Source: Lactarius indigo (taxonomy: Eukaryota > Basidiomycota > Agaricomycetes > Russulales > Russulaceae). Taken from it: 64,000 nucleotides of DNA. The DNA lies in NCBI GenBank assembly GCA_025766275.1, contig JAFKAC010000002.1:3038001-3102000 (forward strand). The letters run 5' to 3'. Below, one piece after another: positions 1 to 10,869 of the stretch; position 1 is the first letter of the stretch, and every line of letters begins with the position of its first letter. The notes below the pieces were generated by a model. The model made no database searches. It was not told the origin of the DNA and saw only the letters and a program-made list of their open reading frames with translations. Made by a program: the position numbers and the translations under genes.

Positions 1-521
1 CCATCAAAGAATGCCGGTGTGGCTCCCTGTAGTGGGCCTGTTGTCGGGGTGCTTCCCGAGGTTCCTGGTCCGCTACTGCTTCCACTTCCGCTGGCCATTG
101 AGGGTGTTGGATGGGATGTGATTGGGACAGGAGCAGGTTGCAGTGAGCTTCGTTTCCCTTTTCATTTGGTGATGAGACATTTATGTTCTGTCCAATTATA
201 TGCAGGTGTTGGTTGTGCTTGTGCTCGTAGTTTTAATCCCCACAGATGTGGTCCATCAACTCAGGCATTTGTATATGTGTACCACCTGGTTGTTTTGTAG
301 AAAACTTCATACCACGAATTTTCTTCTTCGCAGTATTCGACGTTGAGTGTGGGGCTAGGGTCTTGTCGTACAATGTAGCTGCGTCCTGATATCCAGTTAA
401 TTCCTCCTGTTACAATGTCCTGTAGGTTATCGACAGTCCGTCAAATAACGAGTCGTTTTACTGTTGGATCTTTCTCTGCCAGTTCTGGTTCGACACAACC
501 GTAATTTTGTTCGTGCACCAT
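1..521 (-). pseudogene. Gypsy-F gag, N-terminal part (cut by window edge)
   Basis: Minus-strand reading from an ATG at 521-519 stays open to the window edge except for three in-frame TGA codons. It gives an aromatic-rich N-terminal region (WYEVFYKTTRWYTYT), then a Ser/Gly/Thr-rich linker (MASGSGSSSGPGTSG from 98), then ATPAFFDG. The linker and the block after it resemble the start of the gypsy-D gag core (TPTTSSGGLKGAPPTPFTGD). The capsid core and nucleocapsid would lie left of the window. The N-terminal aromatic segment is also reminiscent of the D gag N-terminus. The ORF lies 92 bp downstream of its putative LTR (624-1042). The TGA codons make this copy inactive. The family assignment rests on short similarity read by eye. 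Confidence 0.65.
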
Positions 522-612
522 GGTGACTCCATGTCCCTCTTAGGGACTGCCTGTGTCGACTGATGCAGACTGGGAATGCGTTATCACCTTGTTCTGTGGC
601 AGAGTAGGAATG

Positions 613-623
613 GTCTACTCTTA
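613..623 (-). promoter_or_regulatory. Self-priming primer-binding site of Gypsy-F
   Basis: On the minus strand TAAGAGTAGAC directly abuts the 5' LTR. Its 11 nt are the reverse complement of LTR bases 797-807, placed near the expected transcript 5' end. No tRNA 3'-CCA complement (TGG start) is seen. By analogy with Tf1/sushi elements the folded mRNA 5' end would prime reverse transcription. Confidence 0.6.
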
Positions 624-1042
624 TGTTACAGTTCTGAGGGACTGTACACACTCAAGTCGGGAATGGAGCTGAGCTCAACATTAGGTAGAGTCAAGACTTG
701 TGTTCTTAAACACAAGTTGAGTTTCGGGGATTCCTTGGCTCACTCTAAGAGATCGCAAGGGAGAGGGGAAGTAACAAGTGCTCAGTATTCAAGAACTAAG
801 AGTAGACAAGGAATCTGTGCTACTCGATGTACTACGTCTTATACTCATACAGACTGGGGTTTTTGGGGGCCATTTTCTACAAGCCACATCACTTATCTAC
901 TACTACATGGCCAATTCGTGATACTAGCACCATAAGGCGTGCTTTGAATGATACTGAACTTCTGTAAAACTTTCGGGGTCGATACGTGAGTGTTGAACAC
1001 ATGTTGTGTGATGTGACATTACGATGTCACGTGACCGTGACA
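624..1042 (-). repeat. 5' LTR of Gypsy-F
   Basis: About 419 bp bounded by TGT/ACA ends, lying between the minus-strand gag start and a plus-strand RT scrap. Read on the minus strand it has a TATAAG box starting at 843. About 36 nt downstream is GTCTACTCTTA (807-797), which is perfectly complementary to the bases just after the LTR (613-623). This matches the layout of the other gypsy LTRs here and is the main reason for calling it. The matching right-hand target-site duplicate lies outside the window. Confidence 0.6.
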
Positions 1043-1408
1043 GATCTGGTCCCAAATGCCCCCGAGACCATGGATTGTAAAGTGTACCCACTTACAGTCC
1101 CCGAGACTGAGAAATTATCGGAATTTGTGACTGAACACCTGGACAAAAAATATATCCAACCGGCAAAGTCCCCTTATGCATCCCCCTTCTTCTTCATCAA
1201 AAAAAAGGACAGGAAGTTACGCCCGGTACAAGATTACTGCCACCTCAATGAACTCACCATAAAGAACCACTACCCACTCCCCTTAATCCCCAAACTCATT
1301 GATAGGATTCGAGGAGCGTGGCTCTATTCCAAACTCGATATCTGGTGGGGGTACAATAACATCTGAATCAAACCAGGGGATGAATGGAAAGTGGTGTTCA
1401 AAACTAAC
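1043..1408 (+). pseudogene. Ty3/gypsy reverse transcriptase fragment (G)
   Basis: Translation gives the start of a gypsy RT domain: MDCKVYPLTVPETEKLSEF, then SPYASPFFFIKKKDRKLRPV and KLDIWWGYNNI, followed by an in-frame TGA and a few more RT residues. The sequence then ends abruptly at the edge of a copia-type LTR at 1409. Protease and gag are missing on the left because Gypsy-F is inserted there; the YxDD motif and everything after it are missing on the right. It resembles the A/B group of elements and may be displaced sequence of gypsy B, but that cannot be shown here. Confidence 0.8.
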
Positions 1409-1506
1409 TGATGAACAGCACACATAGATAGCATACTCACAGAGGGACAAAGTGTTCTGTGGTGAGATAGGCTGGGTGGCTGGAAAGCAGCAACAGGAGA
1501 TCTAGC

Positions 1507-2734
1507 TGATGAACAGCACACATGAAGATGATACTCACAGTGACAAAGTAGACTGTGGTGAGATATCAAGAGTGGCTGGAAAGCAGCAACAGGGGGTCAG
1601 GTAAGTGAAGCAAGAGAGTTGTCTGGCACACAAGCAGTGAGAACTGATGTTATACATTGAGAGACAAGTGGCTTACCTGGCACACAAGCAGTGAGAACTG
1701 ATGTGGACCAGGAGCGTACATGGTACACTATGTTGATAAGTGACCCTTGTGCACTTAGCGGCTCACACGGACCGGACTTACAGATACGGACTGCTGTAGA
1801 TTAATTAGGACCGCTTTAGATTAGATTTGATCTGTACAATCTAGGACTTCTATGACATCACTGTACAATGACATCATATGGACTACTTCCAGACTTTTCA
1901 TTGTACTACACGTTCTTGTATCTTCCTTTGTTCTCCTTTAGGTCTATCCTTATTATGATGTCACTATGATATCATTTGCTTCTGGACTCCCCTTGCTCTT
2001 TCTGTCCTTGTTCTCAGAACGTCCACTCTTTTGTCCGTTTGTAGAACAATAACCACCTTGTAGTACATGACTTGTGTTACATCCCTTGTATAGTGTCACT
2101 CCCAGAAAGTGTATAAGTAGAGTAGCATGTATGCTCCTGGTCCACATCAGTTCTCACTGCTTGTGTGCCAGGTAAGCTCCCTCTCCTGCAATGTATAACA
2201 TCAGTTCTCACTGCTTGTGTGCCAGACACCCTCTGCTTCACTGCTTGACATTCCCCTCTGCTGCTAACCAGCTTGCCACTAGTATCTCACAACAGACTCT
2301 TTGCCTCTGTGAGTACTGGTTATGTCTATGCTGTTCATCACACTACTTATACTGTTTACAGGAGTGACACTACTACAAGGGATGTAACATAGGGTCACAT
2401 AGTACAAGAGACGTTGTTCTACATGTGGACAAAAGGGATGTACAAATAGAGAACAAGGAGCGTAAGAACAAAGAAAGTCCAGACTAAGATGATATCACAC
2501 TGACATCACAATAAGGATATATCTAAAGAGAGAACAAAGGCGTAGTACAATGACAGTTCTAGAGGAGTCCGCATGATGTCATGGTACAGTGATGTCATAG
2601 ATAAGAAAATACAAGGTGTCCAAGATTGTACAGATCAAATCTAATCTAAAGCGGTCCTAATTAATCTACAGCAGTCCATATCTGTAAGTCTGGTCCATTA
2701 GAGCTGCTAAGTGCGCAAGGGTCACTTATCAACA
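1507..2734 (-). repeat. Copia-1-type solo LTR, middle of a triple nest
   Basis: Minus-oriented LTR running TGATGAACAGC to CTTATCAACA, about 613 bp once the inner insertion is removed. It is flanked by a perfect 5-bp target-site duplication, CTAGC, at 1502-1506 and 2735-2739. It is itself split by a plus-oriented LTR at 1731-2340. No internal coding sequence remains, as expected after LTR-LTR recombination. Confidence 0.92.
1731..2340 (+). repeat. Copia-1-type solo LTR, innermost of a triple nest
   Basis: A 610-bp LTR, TGTTGATAAG to GTTCATCA, in the same sense as the complete Copia-1. It is flanked by CACTA duplications at 1726-1730 and 2341-2345. It has a TATAAGTA box near 2113 and two copies of the CACATCAG...GTGTGCCAG block separated by GTAAGC. 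Confidence 0.93.
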
Positions 2735-2846
2735 CTAGCAAGGTAAAGCAGAAGTGTCTGGCACACAACAGTGAGGAACTGATAATACATTGGAGAGGAG
2801 GAGACATACCTGGCACACAACAGTGAGGAACTGATGTGGACCAGGA

Positions 2847-3408
2847 AGTGGGGCACTCGAAGGAACTAAGAGGCAAGAGGGAAGATGTCACAAGTGGACA
2901 GTCTGAGGGACTGTCTGATAGATTGAGCTAGCTTATATACTACAGGGGGTGGTCTGTACGTAGGTTTAGGGCAGGCTTAGGGCCTGTCCACGAGTGCTGC
3001 ACAATGCTGCAGATTGGAACATTCCAGAGACAAGTTATTAATACTGTCCAATCAGAATAAAGGATAAGCATGGTACGACTGTGCTGCAGTCGATGACGCC
3101 ATATTGCACCATAGTGACGTGATTCCACAGCAGCTGCGGAACCCATGATTAGAACACATGTTCCTTTTGTGACTTGGTTGATTATCTTTGTTGATCAATA
3201 AATGATCAACTGTTGATTGATCCACGTGCTTGTGCACATGTGACTTGGAAAGATTGAGTAATCACGTGATACATCACATGACTGTCAGAGAGCGAAATTC
3301 AAACTCCGATTTCGGATTTCCCCTTTAGGGAGCTGATGACATAAGCCTGGCCTGGATCGGGCTGGTCCTTAAGCGCCTTGAGTCACAACCAGGTTTATAG
3401 GTTCATGA
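2847..3408 (-). repeat. Gypsy-E LTR, truncated copy
   Basis: Closely related to the LTRs at 51314-52007 and 60467-61162. It shares the hairpin arms GACAGTC/GACTGTC, the TTATATAC box region and the GGTTCATGACA terminus. The first ~130 bp (in plus coordinates) are missing: the sequence begins at GTGGGGCACTCG directly against copia LTR sequence. The right end is a precise LTR terminus, abutting gypsy-A gag at 3409. No internal E sequence adjoins it. It marks a rearrangement junction that also removed the 5' end of gypsy A. Confidence 0.8.
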
Positions 3409-3409
3409 C

Positions 3410-4960
3410 ATGCGCTCGCCAGCACTAATGGCAACAATCACACAAGCAATGGAAGAAGTCATGCTAGAAGAATCATGTGCAATACATCAAGAAGCAAGAG
3501 AAATCCTCATGCCAATCAACCCTGAAACAGGCGTCCGGATGACCACCGATGACGCCACAATATTCAGAGCCATAGGATCCGACCGGGGAGATCCCCCATC
3601 AGGAAGACGACCCGTGCTAGAACTACCACCCGGAGTAGGAGGACCAGGAGGAGGACCACCACCACCGCCAGGGGGTGGAGTCCCATTCAACATACAACAA
3701 GGCGGACCTCCCCATCCAGGACCACTAGGGGGAGGACCACCCACTGGACCGCCCAGAGGTGGCGGAGGTGGAGGTGGCAACGGTGGCAGAGGAGGAGGCC
3801 ATCATGAGAAATTAACCAGCAAGCCCCCTTCCATTTTTGATGGGGACAGACTCAAAGTAGACCAATTCCTAACACAGTGGCACGTCTATTGGGGAATGAA
3901 TTTGGACGCCCCCATCATGCACAACAACTACAGAAGAAGCCTACTGTTCCTATCCTACATCAAAGGAGGAGCAGTCAGTGAATGGGTTCTGTCATTCCTC
4001 AACTGGCTCAACAGACAAATACAGCAGGGAATAAGCCCCTATACAAGAGAACTGTGGGAAGCTGTAGCTGATGGGTTCAGTCAACGGTTCGAAAACACGC
4101 TGGAACAAGAACAAGCACAAGCCATACTCCAAAAGGGGTTTAAAATGGCAGGAGAAGACATTGACAAGTACGTAAACGACTTTGAGCAGCTTGCAAGGAA
4201 GGCTCACTACCGCCTTAATGAACCACAAACAATCGACCTTTTCATGTTGGGACTGCCCAAGGAGTTGTTCAAAAATGTGTTCCAATTTGACGAACCAGTC
4301 ACATTTGATGACTGGAAGCGAGCTGTCCTCAAGAGACAGAAGAACTACATTCACCTCAAGGCAAGGCTTAACGAATACAAGAATATGCCAACGCAGCTGA
4401 AGAAGCAGAGTGGAAACGCCAGGTGGACCCTCCCACAGAACCTGCCACAAACAAACCCGTGGGCAATGGACATGTCCACCGACCGCGCACAAGTAAGACT
4501 CGTGGGATCTGAGGAGATCGATTATGGAAAACCGCCTTACACATGGCAACAGCCACCATTCCCGCCTAGAGGAGGGCCCAGGGCTTGAGGAAGAGGGCGA
4601 GGAGGATCTAGAAGGGACCTAAGGAACGTCCTCTGCTATAATTGTTATGCTCTGGGTCACCTCTCATGAAACTGTCCACACCCACGAACACAGGGAATGT
4701 GGCAACCCAATGCTCCATCAAGCAGTCGAATGACCGAAACTATGGGGTACACGCAGGGACCTCCAACAACATACAAGCTGCTGGGGTATATGTTGCCGGC
4801 ACCCAGCGCGACACCCATGCCACAGATAAACATGGCTGCCACGAAAACGGCAGGGGAACAAGCAAAAGAGTGGCTCACGCAAGTAGCCAATGGTACGGAT
4901 GAGGTGAAAGACCTCATTCTTCAAGACTTGTGGGGAAAAGAGGGTTTTCGGGACGCCTGA
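3410..4960 (+). pseudogene. gag: Gypsy-A gag
   Basis: Structural capsid/nucleocapsid protein of a Ty3/gypsy element. One frame runs to TGA at 4958-4960, with two internal TGA codons (4586-4588 and within the zinc knuckle). Order: N-terminal region (CAIHQEAREILMPINPETG), a Gly/Pro-rich segment at about residues 75-130, a retrotransposon-gag capsid core (FLTQWHVYWGMN... through EDIDKYVNDFEQLARKAHYR), and a CCHC knuckle CYNCYALGH-x-S-stop-NC near 4640-4672. Both internal stops are TGA, consistent with decay of CGA. It overlaps pol by about 30 nt. The first codon in the track is probably not the true start: gypsy C shows gag extending far upstream, a part replaced here at the 3409 junction. Confidence 0.85.
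4933..4939 (+). promoter_or_regulatory. Probable -1 ribosomal frameshift site (gag to pol)
   Basis: GGGAAAA reads G GGA AAA in the gag frame, which exactly fits the X XXY YYZ slippery heptamer. It lies 18 nt before the gag stop codon at 4958, and pol is open in the -1 frame from just upstream. I did not find a clear downstream pseudoknot by eye. Confidence 0.6.
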
Positions 4961-6331
4961 ACCCGTCAGTCTGGGTGAGGGCTTTAAAATGTAATTCTGT
5001 AATTGTGACAACACACCATCAATCTCTGCGAATTCCAGTAACGATTCACACAAATTGCAAAACGACTGAAACAAATGCCCTGATTGATTCGGGGGCAACC
5101 GACAATTTTATACAACCAAGTATGGCGATACGGGCAGGAATCCCAACTCAGGTACTCGAAGTACCACACAAGATCTGGAACATCAACAACACGGAAAATA
5201 AAGCTGGGTTAATCACTCATTATGTTAACCTAGAAGTGAAAACGTGTCAGCAGGTAAAGCAAATGACCTTTTTGGTCATGGACCTCGGAAGCGAAGACAT
5301 GGTACTAGGCTACCCATGGCTTGGTGCGTTTGAACCAACAATCAACTGGGCACAAGCAACAATGCATCCAGACATGCATCTGGTAATCATCGCCACCAAT
5401 GAAGCACTACTGAACCATACCACAGCAAGGGTGTTAATCACAACAGAAAAGGAAGAAATCTTCCAGGAGCTGGAGGAAGAAACCTTCGCCCACGCTACTA
5501 CTTCCATGGAGCTGGCCATACTGGCACAGCAGCAGCAACATGCGGCAACTCTTCCACAAGAGTACAAGCCATTCTGCAAACTCTTTGACGAGCAGGCCTC
5601 ACACTGCTTTCCCCTGGCTAGGCCGTGGGACCACGCAATAGACTTCAAGCCATCAGCGCCGGCCACCATAGACTGCAAAATATATCCCATGACGCAAAAG
5701 GAAGAGGGGGAACTGAAAGAGTTCCTAGAAGAAAAGTTAAAGCAAGGGTATCTACGCCTGTCTATTTCCCCATACACATCCTCCTTCTTCTTCATTAAAA
5801 AGAAGGACGGAAAACTACGCCCAGTGCAGGATTATCGGGTCATTAACTCACACACGATCTGCAACCAGTATCCACTCCCACTAATTCAGGATCTCATCCT
5901 TGACCTCAGCAATGTCCATATTTATACTAAACTAGACATCTGGTGGGGCTATAACAACATACACATTTGCGATGGCGACCAGGAAAAAGCGGCCTTCAAA
6001 ACCAAATTCGGACTTTTTGAACCAACCGTCATGTTCTTTGGACTTACCAACTCTCCTGCCATGTTTCAAGCAATGATGAACCATATCTATTGCGACACCA
6101 TCACAAAACACAAACGGTTGGGAACTACGATACGTGTTTACATGGACGATATAGGCATTGCCACCCACTTCGACCATGATTTAGCTGCCCATGTCACCGC
6201 TGTCTGGGATGTTTTGCAGGTAGTGGCGGAGCACGATCTCTACTTCAAACTCAAAAAATGCCTGTTTCACCAACTGTGAATGGATTACCTGGGGGTAATC
6301 CTTGAAAGGGGGGTAACACGCATGGACCCCG

Positions 6332-6948
6332 TGATGAACAGCACACATAGAGATCTTACTCACAGAGACAAAGTAGACTGTGGTGAGATAAGAAGGGTGG
6401 CTGGAAGGCAGCAACAGGGGTGAAGTCAAGCAGAGTGAAGCAGAGGTTGTCTGGCACACAAACAGTGAGAACTGATGTTAATACATTGGAGAATGGAAGA
6501 CATACCTGGCACACAAACAGTGAGAACTGATGTGGACCAGGAGTGTACATGGTACACTACTTATACTGTTTACAGGAGTGACACTACTACAAGGGATGTA
6601 ACATAGAGTCACACAGTACAAGAGACGTTGTTCTACATGTGGACAAAAGGGATGTACAAATGGAGAACAAGGAGCATAAGAACAAAGAAAGTCCAGACTA
6701 AGATGATATCATAATGACACCACAATAAGGATATATCTAAAGAGAGAACAAAGGCATAGTACAATGACAGTTCTAGAGGAGTCCGCATGATGTCATGGTA
6801 CAGTGATGTCATAGATAAGAAAATACAAGGTGTCCAAGATTGTACAGATTAAATCTAATCTAAAGCGGTCCTAATTAATCTACAGCAGTCCATATCTGTA
6901 AGTCCGGTCCGTTAGAGCCGCTAAGTGCACAAGGGTCACTTATCAACA
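6332..6948 (-). repeat. Copia-1-type solo LTR inside Gypsy-A pol
   Basis: A 617-bp minus-oriented LTR (TGATGAACAGC to CTTATCAACA). The flanking duplicates are CCCCG (6327-6331) and CCCCA (6949-6953). They differ by a single G-to-A at a CpG, so the duplication has itself decayed. Removing the LTR plus one duplicate restores the RT reading frame. It contains the duplicated GTGTGCCAG block with GTATGT between the copies. Confidence 0.93.
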
Positions 6949-9043
6949 CCCCATAAAAGTTCAAGGCATTAAAGACTGGCCGACACTGGTGAAAGTCAGG
7001 GACGTACAGTCATTCCTGGGTTTTTGCAACTTTTACTGGCTTTTCATTCGCAGTTTCGCCATGCACACCAAACCTCTCAACAAATTAACAAGAAAGGACA
7101 CGGAATGGAGATGGACGGAAGAAGAAGACAAGGCCTTCAAAACATTAAAGCGCCTGGTAACAGAAGAGCCAGTACTAGCCCATCCAGTGCTTCAAGACCC
7201 GTTCGAACTGGAAGTCGACGCCTCGGGATACACGGTGGGAGCCATACTACTACAATGGAAAGCTGATGGAAAGAAGCATCCGATAGGCTACTATTCCGCA
7301 ACACTTTCCAAAGTGGAAAGGAACTACAACATCTACGACTTAGAATTGCTCGCGATAGTCAAAGCCCTGTGCAATTGGAGACCACTGCTGGCAGGAGCCC
7401 CCCACAAAATCAAAATCTTTTCTGATCACCTCAACCTACAGTACTGGAAGACACCGCAGAAGATTAGCAGGCGTGTGGCAAGGGAAGTACTGGAGCTATC
7501 AGAATACAATTTTGAGATTCACCACATCAAGGGAAAGAGCAACAGTTGCACCGATGCCTTGTCAAGATGGCCTGACTATGACCAAGGAACCGTGGACAAT
7601 GAACAAGTGGTTCTGCTACCACCAGAAGTCTTCCTAAAAGCGACCAACACAGCTAGGACCCTCACCATCAACCCAAACCTCCAGCAACCTTGACACCAGC
7701 AGGACGAAAAGATCATCAGGCAGTGGGTAGACCCCTACAAACTAAAGAAGATTGACAGAGAGTGGTACAAGGACGGCAGGTTCATAATCACAGGACCCGC
7801 CTCTACACAATGGGTGCTAATACATGATCATCACGACCTGCCCATTCACGGACATCCGGGAATTGTGAGGACGCAACGAATCGTAGAGCGACATTACTGG
7901 TGGCCATGCCTACGAAAAGATGTGTATGAATATGTACAAGGATGCGCCAAATGTCAGCGAAACAAAGTCAATACACGCCCCATTCAAGCGGCACTACATC
8001 CCATCACGCCTGTCCTGGAAGCAACCCTGTTCCAAATGGTGGCAGTGGACTTCATCACCAAGCTACCAGTGTCGGGACAATACGATAGCATCCTCACAAT
8101 CACTGACCATGACTGCAGTAAGGCCTCCATCTTTGTGCCATGCAAGGAGGAAATCATGGCTGAGGAAACGGCAACCCTGTATGTGAACCACGTCTTCAAA
8201 CGCTTTGGATTACCACGTAAAATTATCAGTGACCGAGACCCGCAGTTCACATCAAAGTTCATGAGGGAAGTGTGTTGGATTTTGAGTGTCCAACAGAACG
8301 TGTCAACAGCCTACCACCCATGTACCGATGGACAATCGGAAAGGACCAATCAATGGCTGGAACAATACCTGCACTTCTGGGTAAATGAGCGGCAGGATAA
8401 CTGGACCTCTTATCTACCTGTAGCAGAATTCACACACAACAATTGGCCCCATGAACACACCAAGCAGTCCCCCTTTCAACTTCTAATGGGGTATAACCCA
8501 TACGCTGATTGGACCGATAAGCTGTCCCTGATACCACAGGTGACCATGAGGCTGATGCAGCTCAAGGAAGCCAGGGAAGAAGCGCAGCGCCTTGTGAAAA
8601 AGGTGCAGGAAGCATGGGTGCACAATAAAGATACACCCAAGTTCAAAACCGGCGACCTCGTATGGCTAGAAGGAAGACACCTTCGGACCAATCAACCTAC
8701 GGCGAAATTAGCGGCGTGACACCACGGACCCTTTCAGGTGATGCAGGTGATGTCCCCCTATAATTATCGATTGGAACTTCCCACGCAGTGGAGCATCCAC
8801 CCAGTGTTCCACATTGATCTTCTCACACCATACAAGCAAACCCCCCTTCATGGGGAGAACTTCACATGACCGCCACCCAAACTGATTGATGGAGAAGAAG
8901 AATACAAAGTCAAGGTGATTCTAGACACACAGCATTTCAGCCGAGGAAGACGGCTACAGTACCTCGTCAAGTGGAAAGGATATCCAGACTCGGAGAATCA
9001 GTGGGTCAACAAGGATGACGTATTCATGCCAGAAGCACTCTGA

Positions 9044-10291
9044 CTATATCAGGAATCCCAAATGCAGCAGATGGAGGATAAAAGGAGGGGCAAAACGACA
9101 GAAGAAAGTCATCCCCTCTTCCTTTGATCTACACGTACTCACATGCCCACTTCTCCTCTGTGACATGTCACACAAGCGGCACTCCTCGACTCCCTTGCAC
9201 AGGACGCCCGTGCCCTACTGGAAGAAGACGACGCTACTGAAGTTCCCAACACCCAACTCACACCCTACACACCTACCGGACAGTCAGAGGGCCCTATCAC
9301 CATGCAAGAATGGGTGCACATCGTCACCCAATTCCCAGATCCTACTCAGCACCCCGACGATGAGCAAGCCATCATCCACGTCTTCCGAAACGATGCCGGT
9401 GAGCGTGAACCCATTGCCGCCATCCCCCCAAGTGACGACCTCATCGGCGTTCGCAGAGTTTTCCCGCGCAATGATGAGCATTTGAGCTCTGATGGAGTAC
9501 AAGTTGGAGGGCTGGAGGAAGGTAGCGGCAGCATGGCAGAAGGAACAACTTGACTCAGCAGCGGCCTGACTGAGGGAGATGCGAGAGCAACAGGAGCGAT
9601 GGCAGCTGCTGAGGCTGGCCATGGTGACGACAATTACTACCCAGTGAGACATACCTTCATTCGAACGAAGTGCGACCCTACTAATCCCCTCGTCACACCC
9701 TGGCTCGTCTACACCGACGGGTCCCCCATGTATCGAGGATGTGTGTGCATACCTGGTGCAGCCAACCACCGTCCGTTCACTGCCGCCGATGACCCAGCGC
9801 ACGTCATTGCACCTGAAGGGTTCAGGGCAAATCGACGACCCCATTATATTGCGTACCCCATCACCGGCCCCAATGGCATCAAAAGAGATGCCTCACATGT
9901 TCAAATAATCAGAGGGGCAGACCCGTTGATTTTGGGAGTCATACCAGGTTCGCCACACGTTTATGGCAAACCTCTCTACGCCGTGCCACATGTATCGGCT
10001 GCCCTCCGTCCCACCTACCTGCACAAGGACCTTGTGATCTTCGCCGCTGACAAAATCACCGACCGTGCCCTCAACCGCATCAATGACGAAACCCTCATGG
10101 CAGAGGTGACATGCTATCATGCGGCAAGCTATGAGCTCGACCGACTCCACACTCGGGTGAGTCAGCTGAGAGCCATGATCCTGTGCATGCAAGACGACAA
10201 GCGCGACTGCATCTATCGGCTGGAGCGCGCCACCGCATTGGAGCACATTGCTGATGAGCAGAGGGACTGGCCCGCTCATGACTTTCAGTGA
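9044..10291 (+). pseudogene. Gypsy-A Pol C-terminal extension / third ORF
   Basis: After the chromodomain the pol frame runs on, broken at first only by TGA codons (9042, 9126, 9160), through VTQAALLDSLAQDARALLEE and MQEWVHIVTQFPDPTQH. A frameshift near 9480-9550 leads to the open 230-codon stretch at 9599-10291. That part contains YYPVRHTFI, then HYIAYPITGPNGIKRDASHV, then YGKPLYAVPH, and ends in a predicted coiled coil (about residues 160-225, ELDRLHTRVSQLRAMI). The corresponding region of gypsy B is similar throughout, and a weaker match occurs in gypsy D. No known domain was recognised. It lies between the chromodomain and the polypurine tract. Confidence 0.7.
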
Positions 10292-10320
10292 GTCGGGGTC
10301 TCACACTGAAAAGGGGGTGA

Positions 10321-10869
10321 TGTCATGATTTGACTTGTAATGGTACGACTCGACTCGTGGACCCTTACTGTACTGGTGGTGACTACGGCGGTAAGGTAGA
10401 TTAGTCACAGACTTTCAGCTTTAGGCCTCTACAGTGGTGATACAGTAGTGCGATAGGAGATTGTGTACAATAGCTGACTGATGACATGACTCGATACTAG
10501 TACAGGTACTAGTAGTATTAGGGTTTGCAATGTTTCTGCGATATGTTGGATGCTACTATACTGTGACTCATAGCAGCGCTTGTAAGCCTGCTCAACTTGT
10601 ATTTAAGATAGTTTGTGAAGACCAAGATATGCCATCTTGGTCTTCTTGAATTGTCACTTCTTGCCTCATATCTTCTCTCTCTCTCTCTCTCTCTGTCACT
10701 ATCATCTTCAAAGAAAGCCTTTCGATTCATCGTCAATGTACGACTTGCCGGTGTGCCTTCGCACATTCACTAGGGCAAGAACACGGACCTCCGAGTCGTC
10801 GTGCCAGTTTGCTAAGTCTGTTACCGCCTCTGCAAGCTCAAGTCGAGCTAACATTGTGACAACATTACA
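10321..10869 (+). repeat. 3' LTR of Gypsy-A
   Basis: A 549-bp LTR (TGTCATGATTTG to CATTACA) immediately after the polypurine tract. It carries TATTTAAG near 10600 and a perfect hairpin, AAGACCAAGAT/ATCTTGGTCTT, at 10618-10644, followed by a (TC)n tract at about 10673-10694. It is related to the solo LTR at 37438-37890 and shares the hairpin with the LTRs of B and C. The exact 3' boundary was set by comparison with the solo LTR and by the B pol reading frame. Confidence 0.85.

Larger units (their letters stand above)
1409..2846 (-). repeat. Copia-1-type LTR remnant, outermost of a triple nest
   Basis: Bases 1409-1506 and 2740-2846 are the two pieces of one minus-oriented LTR that starts TGATGAACAGC. 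It was split after 98 bp by the LTR at 1507-2734. It is truncated on the right where gypsy-E LTR sequence begins (about 2847), so its own target-site duplication cannot be checked. It carries the duplicated GTGTGCCAG block with an intervening GTATGT. Confidence 0.85.
4930..9043 (+). pseudogene. pol: Gypsy-A pol: protease, RT, RNase H, integrase, chromodomain
   Basis: Polyprotein in the -1 frame relative to gag. Aspartic protease: ALIDSGATDNF (about 5086). RT: FFFIKKKDGKLRPVQDYR, then an intact YMDD at about 6139-6150. A TGA follows at 6277. A solo LTR interrupts the RT at 6332-6948; reading resumes at 6954 with VQSFLGFCNFYW. RNase H: FELEVDASGYTVGAILLQW and YDLELLAIVKAL. Integrase: zinc-binding HHCC (7810-7980), then catalytic D, D and E in VDFITKLPV, ISDRDPQF and DGQSERTNQWLEQYL. 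Chromodomain: EEYKVKVILDTQHF...LQYLVKWKGYPDSENQWV (8890-9020). In-frame TGAs at 7691, 8717 and 8867 and the LTR insertion inactivate it. The catalytic residues themselves are retained. Confidence 0.9.
3409..10869 (+). mobile_element. Gypsy-A, chromodomain Ty3/gypsy element lacking its 5' LTR
   Basis: Order on the plus strand: gag (3410-4960), pol in the -1 frame (4930-9043) with protease, RT, RNase H, integrase and chromodomain, a post-chromodomain extension (9044-10291), a polypurine tract (AAAAGGGGGTGA, 10309-10320) and the 3' LTR (10321-10869). A copia-type solo LTR is inserted in pol at 6332-6948. The left end abuts a gypsy-E LTR remnant, so the 5' LTR, primer-binding site and gag N-terminus are lost. 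On the right, the sequence after the LTR (ACCAG, 10870-10874) continues into the pol of gypsy B, so A was inserted into B. Several TGA codons make it non-autonomous. Confidence 0.9.

Noticed and set aside
2847..3408. Gypsy-E LTR remnant as the 5' LTR of gypsy A
   Set aside because: It belongs to a different family, lies in the opposite orientation to A, and does not match the A 3' LTR.
3487..3780. Minus-strand 97-codon Pro/Gly-rich frame
   Set aside because: Antisense of the Gly/Pro-rich part of gypsy-A gag; low complexity explains the open frame.
10673..10694. (TC)n tract in the gypsy-A LTR as a regulatory element
   Set aside because: A simple microsatellite not shared by the related LTRs of B and C.
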